This document shows positions 52,140 to 60,178 of a stretch of 64,000 nt of DNA, piece by piece. Position numbers and translations under genes: made by a program. Origin of the DNA: Phil1 sp040767925 (GTDB lineage: Bacteria; Bacillota; Clostridia; Christensenellales; CAG-138). The notes under the pieces were generated by a model, which saw nothing but the letters and a program-made list of their open reading frames with translations, was not told the origin of the DNA and searched no databases. Each line of letters begins with the position of its first letter. Position 1 is the stretch's first letter. The stretch lies in NCBI GenBank assembly GCA_040767925.1, contig JAXGNN010000001.1, positions 1,364,001-1,428,000 of the forward strand, given 5' to 3'.

Positions 52140-54083
52140 CTAAACGTCCAGGTCGGCGACGAGTTTGCTGTTCTGCTCGATAAACTCGCGCCGCGGGTCG
52201 ACCTTGTCGCCCATCAGTACGGTGAATATCTCGTCCGCGCGGATGGCGTCCTCGAGGTTCACGCGCAGCATGATGCGGCGCTCCGGGTCCATGGTGGTCT
52301 CCCACAGCTGCTCGGGGTTCATCTCGCCGAGACCCTTGTAGCGGTTGATGAGGGGCTTTGGCTCGCGGCCGACCTTCTCGAGCAGGGAATTGAGCTCCTC
52401 GTCCGAGTAGGCGTACCACATGTTGCCGCCGCGCGCGACGCGGTAGAGCGGCGGCTGCGCGATGTAGACGTAGCCCTGCTCGATCAAGGGGCGCATGTGG
52501 CGGAAGAAGAACGTCAGCATCAAAATGCGGATGTGGCTTCCGTCCACGTCCGCGTCCGTCATGCAGACGATCTTGTGGTAACGCAGCTTACTTACGTCGA
52601 ACTCGTCGTCTATGCCCGCGCCGAAGGCCGTGATCATGGATTTGATCTCGTTGTTGCCGAGGATTCGGTCCATGCGCGCCTTCTCGACGTTGAGGATTTT
52701 GCCGCGAAGCGGCAGGATCGCCTGGAAGGCGGGGTTCCTGCCCTGCTTGGCGCTGCCGCCGGCGCTGTCCCCCTCGACGAGGAAGATCTCGCACTTGGCG
52801 GGGTCGGTTTCCGTGCAGTCGGCGAGCTTGCCGGGGAGGGAGGTCGCGTCGAGCGCGGTCTTGCGGCGCGTGAGTTCCCGCGCTTTGCGCGCGGCGTCGC
52901 GCGCGCGCGCGGCGGTGATGCATTTGTCGATGAGGAGGCGCGCGATCTGCGGATGCTCCTCGAGGTAGACCGTCAGCCCGTCGTTCACGGCGGAATCGAC
53001 CATGGAGCGGATGTAGGCGTTGCCGAGCTTGGTCTTCGTCTGCCCCTCGAACTGGGGCTCCTCGAGCTTGACGCTGACGATGGCGGAAAGCCCCTCGCGG
53101 ATGTCTTCCCCCTTCAGGGGTTCGTCCGTCTCCTTAAGGTATTTATACTTCTTGGCGTACTCGTTGACGGCGCGCGTCATGGCGCTGCGAAAGCCCACCA
53201 GGTGGCTGCCGCCCTCGGCGGTGTTGATGTTGTTCGCGAAGGTAAACACGTTCTCGTTGTAATCGTCGTTGTACTGGATGGCGACCTCGAGCGTGGCGTG
53301 CTCCCCCTTCTCGTCGTTGTCCCGCGAGGCGACGATGAAGATGGGCTCGTCGTGCAGCACGGTCTTTTTCCGGTTGATGTGCTTGACGAAGCTCACGATG
53401 CCGCCCTCATAGCAAAAGCTGCGCGCGATCCTCTCCTCCCCCTCGGGGACGCGCTCGTCCGCCACCGTGATGCGAAGGCCCGCGTTTAAAAAGGCGAGCT
53501 CGCGCATGCGGTCGGCGAGGGCCTCGAAATTATAGTTGACCTCGTCGAAAATGTCGGCGTTCGCGAGGTAGGTGATGCTCGTGCCGCTCTCCTCCCCCTC
53601 GTAGGCCCCCTCGGCGCGCACCGGGGCGAGGGGCTCGCCGTTCGCGTACTCCTGCACGTAGAGGGTGTTGTCGCGCCTGACCTCGACGCGCAGGCTTGAG
53701 GCGAGGGCGTTGACCACGCTCAGCCCCACGCCGTGCAGCCCGCCCGAGACCTTGTAGCCCGTGCCGCCGAACTTGCCGCCCGCGTGCAGCACCGTGAGCG
53801 CCACCTCGAGCGCGGACTTCTGCATCTTCTCGTGCATGCCCACGGGGATGCCGCGGCCGTTGTCCGTGACGGTGACGGAATTGTCCTTATGGATCGTGAT
53901 CTCGATGTGATCGCAGTAGCCGCCCATGGCCTCGTCTATGGCGTTGTCCACAAGCTCCTTGACCAGGTGGTGCAGCCCGCGCACGTCGGTCGAGCCGATG
54001 TACATGCCCGGGCGGCGCTTGACCGCCTCGAGGCCCTCGAGGACCTGTATCTGAGACGCGTCGTAATCGGTGTGGTTGCTCAT
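52140..54083 (-). CDS. gyrB: DNA gyrase subunit B
   Basis: The 647-residue ATPase subunit. The GHKL motifs are ELVDNAIDEAMGG, TDNGRGIPVGMH and GLHGVGLSVVNAL. The TOPRIM metal site comprises EGDSAGGSAKQGRN and DADVDGSHIR. The C-terminal YKGLGEMNPEQLWETTMDP is intact. It lies 40 nt after recF in the same direction; the ribosome site is weak (GAAGAGAAG). Its stop codon abuts repeat copy H. Confidence 0.98.
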   Translation of the reverse strand: MSNHTDYDASQIQVLEGLEAVKRRPGMYIGSTDVRGLHHLVKELVDNAIDEAMGGYCDHIEITIHKDNSVTVTDNGRGIPVGMHEKMQKSALEVALTVLHAGGKFGGTGYKVSGGLHGVGLSVVNALASSLRVEVRRDNTLYVQEYANGEPLAPVRAEGAYEGEESGTSITYLANADIFDEVNYNFEALADRMRELAFLNAGLRITVADERVPEGEERIARSFCYEGGIVSFVKHINRKKTVLHDEPIFIVASRDNDEKGEHATLEVAIQYNDDYNENVFTFANNINTAEGGSHLVGFRSAMTRAVNEYAKKYKYLKETDEPLKGEDIREGLSAIVSVKLEEPQFEGQTKTKLGNAYIRSMVDSAVNDGLTVYLEEHPQIARLLIDKCITAARARDAARKARELTRRKTALDATSLPGKLADCTETDPAKCEIFLVEGDSAGGSAKQGRNPAFQAILPLRGKILNVEKARMDRILGNNEIKSMITAFGAGIDDEFDVSKLRYHKIVCMTDADVDGSHIRILMLTFFFRHMRPLIEQGYVYIAQPPLYRVARGGNMWYAYSDEELNSLLEKVGREPKPLINRYKGLGEMNPEQLWETTMDPERRIMLRVNLEDAIRADEIFTVLMGDKVDPRREFIEQNSKLVADLDV

Positions 54084-54123
54084 CTTCTCTTCGTTCTCTC
54101 CGTTCTGTGCTGTATCAAACTCG

Positions 54124-55242
54124 CTATACGGCCGTCAGCGTGCCGTTCTCGCAACGGAAGGCCGGTATATCGTCCATGTTCACGTCCGCGCGCCTGAGCC
54201 CCGCGAGGCTCGTGCAGGTGAGGAAGCTCTGGCAGCCGCCCATCGCCTCGAGCAGCGCCCTCTGGCGAAGCTCGTCGAGCTCGCTCAAAACGTCGTCGAG
54301 CAGAAGAACCGGCGGCTCCCCCCTGTCCTCATTGAGAAGCTCCAGTTCCGAGAGCTTCATCGAAAGCGCGGCCGTCCTCTGCTGCCCCTGCGAGCCGAAG
54401 GTGCGCACCGCCGCCCCCGAGAGGACGATCTCGATATCGTCCCTGTGCGGGCCGCAGGTCGTGTACCCGCGCCGGATGTCCTCCGCGACGCTGCCGTAGA
54501 GCGCGTCCGCGAAGGAATCCTCCACGCTCCCCCCGTCCATGCGGATGTCGGGGTCGTAGCGCAGCGCGAGGCTCTCGCGGTTTCCGGAAATCTCCCTGTG
54601 CAGCCTCGCCGCGATGGCGGCGAGTTTCCCGACGAATTCCGCGCGCCGCCGCATGATGTCCGCGCCGAGGGAAATGAGCTGCTCGTCCCACACGTAGAGC
54701 TCGCGGCGAAGCGTTTCTCCCGGGCGCTCCTTCACGGCCTCGGGGCGCAAAAGGGCGTTTCGCTCGCGAAGCGCCTTGCCGTAGCGCTGCAGCGCCATGT
54801 AGTAGGCCGGGCGCAGCTGGCTCAACTCCATGTCGAGGAAGCGACGCCTCTCGGCGGGGCCGCCCTTGACGAGCTCGAGGTCCTCGGGCGAGAACATCAC
54901 CACGTTCAATACGCCCATCAGTTCCCCGCTGCGGGAGCATTCGAGCCTGTCCACGAAGAGCTGCTTTCTTTCCCCGTCGCGCAGCTTGATTTCAATCGCG
55001 CGCACGCCCGCGCGGGTTTTCACATCGAGCCCCACGTACGCGCCGCTCATGCCGGTCCGGATGAGCTCCGCGTCTCGCGGCGTCCTGTGGGAGCGGCCGA
55101 AGGCGCATAAAAAAACCGCTTCGACAGCGTTGGTCTTCCCCTGCGCGTTCTCGCCGAAGATGACGTTGAGACCGCGTCCGGGCGCGAGCCGGAGCGATTC
55201 GTAGTTGCGGTAGTCATTCAGTTTCAGCCGCTCAACCTGCAT
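54124..55242 (-). CDS. recF: DNA replication and repair protein RecF
   Basis: A 372-residue SMC-like ATPase that loads RecA at gaps. Walker A is GENAQGKT (30-37), the signature region is QGQQRTAALSMKLSELELL, and Walker B is PPVLLLDDVLSELDE. It is first gene of recF-gyrB-(four helix bundle)-gyrA, from the promoter at 55267-55295. Normally recF follows dnaN; here it is 7.4 kb away on the opposite strand. Confidence 0.97.
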   Translation of the reverse strand: MQVERLKLNDYRNYESLRLAPGRGLNVIFGENAQGKTNAVEAVFLCAFGRSHRTPRDAELIRTGMSGAYVGLDVKTRAGVRAIEIKLRDGERKQLFVDRLECSRSGELMGVLNVVMFSPEDLELVKGGPAERRRFLDMELSQLRPAYYMALQRYGKALRERNALLRPEAVKERPGETLRRELYVWDEQLISLGADIMRRRAEFVGKLAAIAARLHREISGNRESLALRYDPDIRMDGGSVEDSFADALYGSVAEDIRRGYTTCGPHRDDIEIVLSGAAVRTFGSQGQQRTAALSMKLSELELLNEDRGEPPVLLLDDVLSELDELRQRALLEAMGGCQSFLTCTSLAGLRRADVNMDDIPAFRCENGTLTAV

Positions 55243-55266
55243 TCCGCGCCCTTTCTCCTAGGTTAC

Positions 55267-55295
55267 ATTTTACCACGGGAAACACCCGTTTTCAA
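55267..55295 (-). promoter_or_regulatory. Promoter of recF-gyrB
   Basis: On the minus strand TTGAAA (complement of 55290-55295), a 17-nt spacer and TAAAAT (complement of 55267-55272), 24 nt before the recF ATG. Confidence 0.7.
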
Positions 55296-55373
55296 GAGAT
55301 TGTTTATTATTATAAGAAGGAAGTACGGAAAAAGCGCCTTTTTGGCCGCGCCGCGCCCCGCTTTTGAAAGCGG

Positions 55374-55402
55374 TTGACATTTCGCGGGCGGAACATAATA
55401 AT
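55374..55402 (+). promoter_or_regulatory. Promoter of cca-mnmE
   Basis: Perfect TTGACA (55374-55379), a 17-nt spacer and AATAAT (55397-55402). The ATG begins 7 nt after the -10, so the mRNA may be leaderless or nearly so. Confidence 0.6.
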
Positions 55403-55408
55403 TAGGCT

Positions 55409-56812
55409 ATGAAAGAATTTCCCGTAAGCGAAAAACTGCGCGCGCTCGCCTTCGCGTTCAAGGCCGCGGGCAAGCCGCTCTACGCCGTGGGCGGCATGGT
55501 GCGAAACCCGCTCTTGGGCCTGCCCGTGAGCGACGCGGACGTCTGCTCCGCCATGACCCCGGACGGGGTCGCGGCGCTCTGCGCGCGCCTTAACATCGGC
55601 TGTTTCCCCAAGGGCGCGGCGTTCGGCACGCTCGACCTTGTCGTCGGCGAGGGCGCGGCGCGGGAGAAGTACGAATACGCGTGCTTCCGGAGCGAGCGCT
55701 ACGCGCGCGGCGGCGCGCACAGGCCGGAGCGCGTGGCCTATTCCGAATCCCTCGCGGAGGACGCCTTCCGCCGCGACTTCACGGTGAACGCCATCTATCT
55801 CGACATCGCGGAGAACCGCCTCGCCGACCCTACGGGCGGCCTCGCCGACCTTGAAAAGAAGCGCATCCGCGCCACCTCCCCCGACCCCAACGTCATCATG
55901 GGGGACGACGCGCTTCGCATCCTCCGCATGGCGCGCTTCGCGGCGCAGCTCAACTTCACGATCGACGAGGCGACCGTCGCCGCCGCGCGGGCAAACGCCC
56001 CGGGCCTTCGCGACATTTCCCCCGAGCGGATCTTCGACGAGCTGCATAAACTTCTCCTCGCGGACGCGCGCTACGGCGCGCCGAAGGAGAGCCTTTTCTA
56101 CGGGCTTGAGGCGCTGTACCGCGCCGGCGCGTACGCGGTCTTCCTGCCGGAGCTCGAGGCCTGCGCGGGCGTCGCGCAGAAGAAACAGTATCACGCCCAC
56201 GACGTGCTCCGCCACATCCTCCACGCGACGGCGGAGGCGCCGCCCGACCCCGCGATCCGCTTCGCGATGCTCCTGCACGACGTCGGCAAGCCCGCGGCGC
56301 TCGCCGGCCACGGCAAGATGCACGGGCACGAGCTTCTGGGAGAGGAGATGGCGGATGAAATCCTAAAGCGCCTGCGCGCGCCCAACGCCCTCCGGCGGGA
56401 GGTCGCGACGCTCGTGCGCTGGCATATGTACGATCTCAACGGGGAGGCGCGCGAGTGCAAGGTGAAAAAGCGCTTCGTGGAGCTCGGGCGGGAGACGGCG
56501 CATAAGCTCTGCGCCGTGCGCGAGGCGGACGTCAACGGCAGCGGCCTGTACGAAGGCCCCGTCCGAACGGCCGAAAAATGGCGCGAAATCCTCCGGTCGA
56601 TGGAAAAGGAAAACGCGCCCTTCACCGAGGCGGAGCTCGCCTGTACGGGCGCGGACATCGCCGAGTGGCTCGGCATTCCGCCCGGCGCGCGCATCGGCGA
56701 GATCAAGCGCGCGCTCCTGATGCACTGCGCCTGCAAGCCTTCCGACAACGCGCGGGAGAAACTCAGGCTTCTCGCGCGCGACATGCACAGGGGAGGAGGC
56801 TTTCCCTCATGA
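55409..56812 (+). CDS. cca: CCA tRNA nucleotidyltransferase with HD domain
   Basis: A 467-residue enzyme of the class II CCA-adding/poly(A) polymerase type, which builds or repairs the tRNA CCA end. The head has GGMVRNPLLG (GGxVRD variant with Asn) and the catalytic D42-A-D44, followed by RRDFTVNAIYLD and a DDALRILRMARFAAQL helix region. An HD-domain motif lies at LLHDVGK (H290-D291). The Arg-Asn in place of Arg-Asp is unusual. Its TGA overlaps mnmE (ATGA). Confidence 0.93.
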   Translation: MKEFPVSEKLRALAFAFKAAGKPLYAVGGMVRNPLLGLPVSDADVCSAMTPDGVAALCARLNIGCFPKGAAFGTLDLVVGEGAAREKYEYACFRSERYARGGAHRPERVAYSESLAEDAFRRDFTVNAIYLDIAENRLADPTGGLADLEKKRIRATSPDPNVIMGDDALRILRMARFAAQLNFTIDEATVAAARANAPGLRDISPERIFDELHKLLLADARYGAPKESLFYGLEALYRAGAYAVFLPELEACAGVAQKKQYHAHDVLRHILHATAEAPPDPAIRFAMLLHDVGKPAALAGHGKMHGHELLGEEMADEILKRLRAPNALRREVATLVRWHMYDLNGEARECKVKKRFVELGRETAHKLCAVREADVNGSGLYEGPVRTAEKWREILRSMEKENAPFTEAELACTGADIAEWLGIPPGARIGEIKRALLMHCACKPSDNAREKLRLLARDMHRGGGFPS

Positions 56813-58134
56813 CGGACACCATTTTCGCCCCGGCGACGCCCTTCGGCGGCGCGATCGCGATCATCCGCGTCAGCGGGCCGGGGGCGCTCCCCGCGCTGCA
56901 GGCGGTTTTTTCGGCAAAAGACGACGCTTTTATTCCCCGGGAAATAAAATACGGCCGTTTGATGGACGAGGGCGAGGCGATCGACGACGTCATGGCCTGC
57001 TTCTTCGAAGGACCGAAGAGCTACACGGGCGAGGACATGGCGGAGCTCTACCTCCACGGCTCGCAGGCGGTCGGCAGGCGCGCTCTCGCGCTTCTCGCGA
57101 AAAAGGGCCTCCGGCCCGCGGAGCCCGGAGAATTCACGAAAAGGGCCTTCCTCAACGGCAAGCTCTCCCTCTCCCGCGCGGAGGCCGTGATGGACATGAT
57201 CAATTCCGTCACCGAGCGCGGATCGAAGAGCGCGCTCGAGCAGCTCGAGGGCAGCGTGGGCCGCGCCGTGGGCGCAATCGAGGAGGAACTTCTCGACCTC
57301 ATCGCGGGCGTGGACGCGGCGCTCGACTATCCCGACGAACTGGAGGAGGACACCGTAAGCGGCGCGCCGCCGCGCATTTTGGAAATCCAAAGAAAGCTCG
57401 ACGCGTTCATCGTTTCGGGCGAGAAGGGGCGCTATATCCGCGAGGGCGCGCGCGTGGCCATACTCGGGCTGCCCAACGCGGGCAAATCCTCGCTCTTCAA
57501 CGCGCTGCTCGGGCGCGAGCGGGCGATCGTCACCCCCGTGCCGGGCACCACGCGCGACACCATCGAGGAGATCCTCTCCATCGACGGCGTGCCCGTGCGC
57601 CTCGTCGACACGGCGGGGCTGCGGGAGGCGTTGGACGAGGCGGAGCGCGTCGGCGTTTCCCGCGCGAAGGACGCGGCTTCGTTCGCGGACGCGCTCGTCC
57701 TGGCGTTCGACGCGGCGGCGGCGCTCACAAACGACGATCTGGAGCTGATCCGATCGACCAAGGGCCGCCCGCGCGTCGCGGCGCTCTGCAAGGGGGACCT
57801 CCCCGCGCGGACCGACGCCGCCGCGCTCCAATCGCACGGCCTTGAAACGGTGACGGTGAGCTCGCTTACGGGCGAGGGCGTCGACGCGCTCCGGCGCGCG
57901 CTCGCCGCGCGCCTCATCCCCGAGGGGGAGAGCGCGCTCATCACCAACGCCCGCCACGTCGCGGCGCTCGTCCGCGCGCGCGAGGCGCTCGAGAGCGTCG
58001 ACTTCGCGGACGGCGCGGATTGCGCGGCGGTCATCCTCCACACGGCCCTTTCGGCTTTGGGCGAAATCACGGGCCGCGACGTTTCGGAGGACGTGATCGC
58101 GCGCATCTTCGAAAAGTTCTGCGTGGGAAAATAG
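56809..58134 (+). CDS. mnmE: tRNA modification GTPase MnmE
   Basis: A 441-residue GTPase that, with MnmG, makes the cmnm5 group at U34 of tRNAs. The N-terminal tetrahydrofolate-binding domain begins TDTIFAPATPFGGAIAIIRVSG. G1 is GLPNAGKS (220-227), followed by PGTTRDTIEE, and the C-terminal FCVGK holds the family Cys (C438). Start: ATG at 56809 with GGGGAGGAGG. MnmG and rsmG, its common neighbours at the origin, are absent from the window. Repeat copy I follows the stop. Confidence 0.97.
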   Translation: MTDTIFAPATPFGGAIAIIRVSGPGALPALQAVFSAKDDAFIPREIKYGRLMDEGEAIDDVMACFFEGPKSYTGEDMAELYLHGSQAVGRRALALLAKKGLRPAEPGEFTKRAFLNGKLSLSRAEAVMDMINSVTERGSKSALEQLEGSVGRAVGAIEEELLDLIAGVDAALDYPDELEEDTVSGAPPRILEIQRKLDAFIVSGEKGRYIREGARVAILGLPNAGKSSLFNALLGRERAIVTPVPGTTRDTIEEILSIDGVPVRLVDTAGLREALDEAERVGVSRAKDAASFADALVLAFDAAAALTNDDLELIRSTKGRPRVAALCKGDLPARTDAAALQSHGLETVTVSSLTGEGVDALRRALAARLIPEGESALITNARHVAALVRAREALESVDFADGADCAAVILHTALSALGEITGRDVSEDVIARIFEKFCVGK

Positions 58135-58148
58135 GGACGGGGCGGGGA

Positions 58149-58174
58149 TAATTGACAATTGATAATTGACAATG
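58149..58174 (+). repeat. AATTGAC tract, copy I (after mnmE)
   Basis: Three and a half units AATTGAC/AATTGAT, starting 14 nt after the mnmE stop, in the gene's direction. The GC hairpin and palindrome are replaced by a terminator of the ACGGCCTCCGC family and a degenerate GGGCGA...TCGCAT remnant (about 58231-58270). Confidence 0.8.
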
Positions 58175-58190
58175 GGTTTAGGATGAAACG

Positions 58191-58226
58191 GCTTCCGCTT
58201 GAACGGTGTTCTGCGGGGGCTGCTTT
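58191..58226 (+). terminator. Terminator of mnmE
   Basis: Stem GCTTCCGC / GCGGGGGC (two G-T pairs) followed by TGCTTTT; same sequence family as the tuf terminator. Confidence 0.65.
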
Positions 58227-58280
58227 TCATATGGGCGAGGATTCGCATTCCCGTAGGGGCGAATTCCCTCCCAAAACAAA

Positions 58281-58320
58281 ACGGCCTCCGCCGAACGTCG
58301 TTCAAGCGGAGGCTGTTTCT
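58281..58320. terminator. Terminator between mnmE and the sortase-like gene
   Basis: Stem GCCTCCGC / GCGGAGGC with inner GAAC/GTTC helix. On the minus strand it is followed by GTTTTGTTTT, so it mainly ends the sortase-like transcript. Confidence 0.8.
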
Positions 58321-58331
58321 TAGTTCAGTTC

Positions 58332-58383
58332 ATTGTCAATTGTCAATTATCAATTGTCAATTGCCTTAATTGCCTTAATTGCC
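58332..58383 (-). repeat. AATTGAC tract, copy J (after the sortase-like gene)
   Basis: On the minus strand the stop codon TAA is followed by three GGCAATTAA units (9-nt period) and then the AATTGAC/AATTGAT tract. It is oriented with its gene and inverted relative to copy I. No palindrome follows; a terminator does. Confidence 0.85.
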
Positions 58384-59469
58384 TTAGTTCGTCGCCTTGA
58401 GCAGCATGTACATCCTCTGGTAGCTGTCGCCGGAGCTGTCGGCGCAGGTGACGAGCACCATGATCTTGTCGCTGGAACTCATGGAACCGAGCGTCGCGCC
58501 CTTGTAGGCCGAGGTGCAGTAGCTCATCATGGTGTCGATCCACTGCTGCTTTTCGGAGCCGGTGCGATAGGACTGCATGGCCGCGAACAGCTCGAGGTTC
58601 TTGCGCGTGGTGGAGGACTTGACGGTCGAGGTCGTGGTTTCGAAGAAGCCGACAAGTTCCCATTTGGTGGAACCGTTGTAGCTGATGTTGAACACGCTCG
58701 TCCGCGCGCCCGAGCAGTCGCGCTTGCAGTATTCGCAGCTGGACTTGCCGAGCCACGCGTTCTGGACGTGGTGCAGCTCGTGGAAGCCGAGGTTGGTCGT
58801 CTGCTTGAGCGCGGACTTCCTCATGTTGTGGCCGTAGATGACCGCGATTGGGTTGGTGAGGTAGCTCAGCGCGTAGATGTAGTTCTTGCTCGAGGAATAC
58901 GCGTTGTAGTAGAAATTGCCCTTCTTGTCGATGGCGTTGCAATAGATGTAGGTGTTGATGTTGGTGCCGTCGATCTGGATGGAGCCCCAGACGTCGGCGG
59001 AGGTGCCGGTGTACGACGCGTAGACGAGCTTGCCCGCGGTCGTTCCGCCGGAGCCGCTGCCGCCGCTCTGCATCTTGACGTAGGAGGCGTAGATCCAGCC
59101 GACGTAGCCGTTATAGCCGACCTTCCAGTACTTGCTGCTCGAGGTGTTGTCGAGGATGGTCACCTGCTTGCCGGAGGGGATCTGCTTGCAGCCGGAAACC
59201 TGGGCGCTGCTCGTGTCCGGGCCAGTGCGGAAGTTGCACTTCGCGGTCGTGACGCCCCATACCGTTGAAGTCTGCGAGGAGCCGCCGGAGCTGTTTCCGC
59301 CGGAGAGGCCGCCGCCCGATGTGGAGGAGCCGCCGGAAGAATCCGAACCGGTGCCTCCGGTAATGGTGAGCCCGTTCATCGTGTGCGCCGCGAGCGAGGA
59401 TGCGGGAACGAGCGCGAAGAGCATCAGGAGCGTCAGCGCAACTGCCAATACGCGAGTGGTTTTTTTCAT
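58384..59469 (-). CDS. Secreted SH3-domain protein with class B sortase-like domain
   Basis: A 361-residue precursor. A cleavable signal peptide (about 1-28) is followed by a Ser/Gly-rich linker (38-66), a bacterial SH3 domain (about 72-133: CNFRTGPDTSS, GYVGWIYASYVK), a second Gly linker and a sortase-B-like domain (148-361). The catalytic triad is complete: H214 in IYGHNM, C342 in LVTC and R352. An insert with CEYCKRDC (245-252) is unusual. Sortases are normally membrane-anchored; here the signal looks cleavable, so the enzyme may be released or held by the SH3 domain. No LPxTG or NPxTG substrate is seen nearby. Start: ATG at 59467-59469 with AAAGGA. Confidence 0.82.
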   Translation of the reverse strand: MKKTTRVLAVALTLLMLFALVPASSLAAHTMNGLTITGGTGSDSSGGSSTSGGGLSGGNSSGGSSQTSTVWGVTTAKCNFRTGPDTSSAQVSGCKQIPSGKQVTILDNTSSSKYWKVGYNGYVGWIYASYVKMQSGGSGSGGTTAGKLVYASYTGTSADVWGSIQIDGTNINTYIYCNAIDKKGNFYYNAYSSSKNYIYALSYLTNPIAVIYGHNMRKSALKQTTNLGFHELHHVQNAWLGKSSCEYCKRDCSGARTSVFNISYNGSTKWELVGFFETTTSTVKSSTTRKNLELFAAMQSYRTGSEKQQWIDTMMSYCTSAYKGATLGSMSSSDKIMVLVTCADSSGDSYQRMYMLLKATN

Positions 59470-59522
59470 ATCTGTCGTCCTTTCCTTTTGGGAGCAAAGT
59501 TTGGGAGCAAAGCTTACTCTGG

Positions 59523-60083
59523 TCAATCCTGACTGCTTCCGGATCCGCCGCCGCCCTCCTTGGGCGCCGCCGCGCCGTCCTTCTCATCCTCCTCGTCGAA
59601 CACGAACGCCGCGCGCAGGCGGTCGCCGCCGCCGTGCCCGGAACGCGCCGCTTCCTGCTTTTTGCGCGCTTCCTCGAGCGCCTTGCGGTCGGTGAGGACG
59701 ATGTTCACCACGATGAGCGCGAGCATCGCCACGAGGCCGATAGCCCAGAGTACGGTGTTGATCGTGGCGTACTGAGCCGCCGTCAGGGCAAGCGCTTCGC
59801 CGTAGGCCGTGTCCGCGAGGAACTCGAAGGCGCTGTTGGCGAGGATGACGATGGATGCGAACGCGCACAACAGGCGCATCACGAGGCGGTAGGTCTCCGG
59901 CTTGCACTTGGGGAACTCGTTGTGGATGAGCCGGCCCTTGCCCCGGATCGCCCCCACCATCAGGTAGACGGCGATGAGGGCCTTGAAGAGCACCATCACC
60001 AGGTTGGTTGAGCCTGCGGCGGCCTCCTCTGCCGTTGTGGACGCCGCGTCCATCGCGAGCCATGCGGATGTCAGGTATTCCAT
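59523..60083 (-). CDS. Three-helix membrane protein upstream of the sortase-like gene
   Basis: A 186-residue protein of no recognised family. Hydrophobic helices lie at about 27-46, 67-86 and 106-128. The C-terminal tail (130-186) is charged then Gly/Ser-rich (EEARKKQEAARSGHGGGDR, DEEDEKDG). Start: ATG at 60081-60083 with GGAGAAG. It ends 53 nt before the sortase-like gene in the same direction, so the two are probably co-expressed and may cooperate at the membrane. Confidence 0.75.
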   Translation of the reverse strand: MEYLTSAWLAMDAASTTAEEAAAGSTNLVMVLFKALIAVYLMVGAIRGKGRLIHNEFPKCKPETYRLVMRLLCAFASIVILANSAFEFLADTAYGEALALTAAQYATINTVLWAIGLVAMLALIVVNIVLTDRKALEEARKKQEAARSGHGGGDRLRAAFVFDEEDEKDGAAAPKEGGGGSGSSQD

Positions 60084-60178
60084 ATTGCTTCTCCGTTTCC
60101 AAGTATTGATTATCATACCATTCCGGAGGGCTTAATAAACCCCCCGGCGGCAAAATTCAAACAATGTTAACCAGTCAT

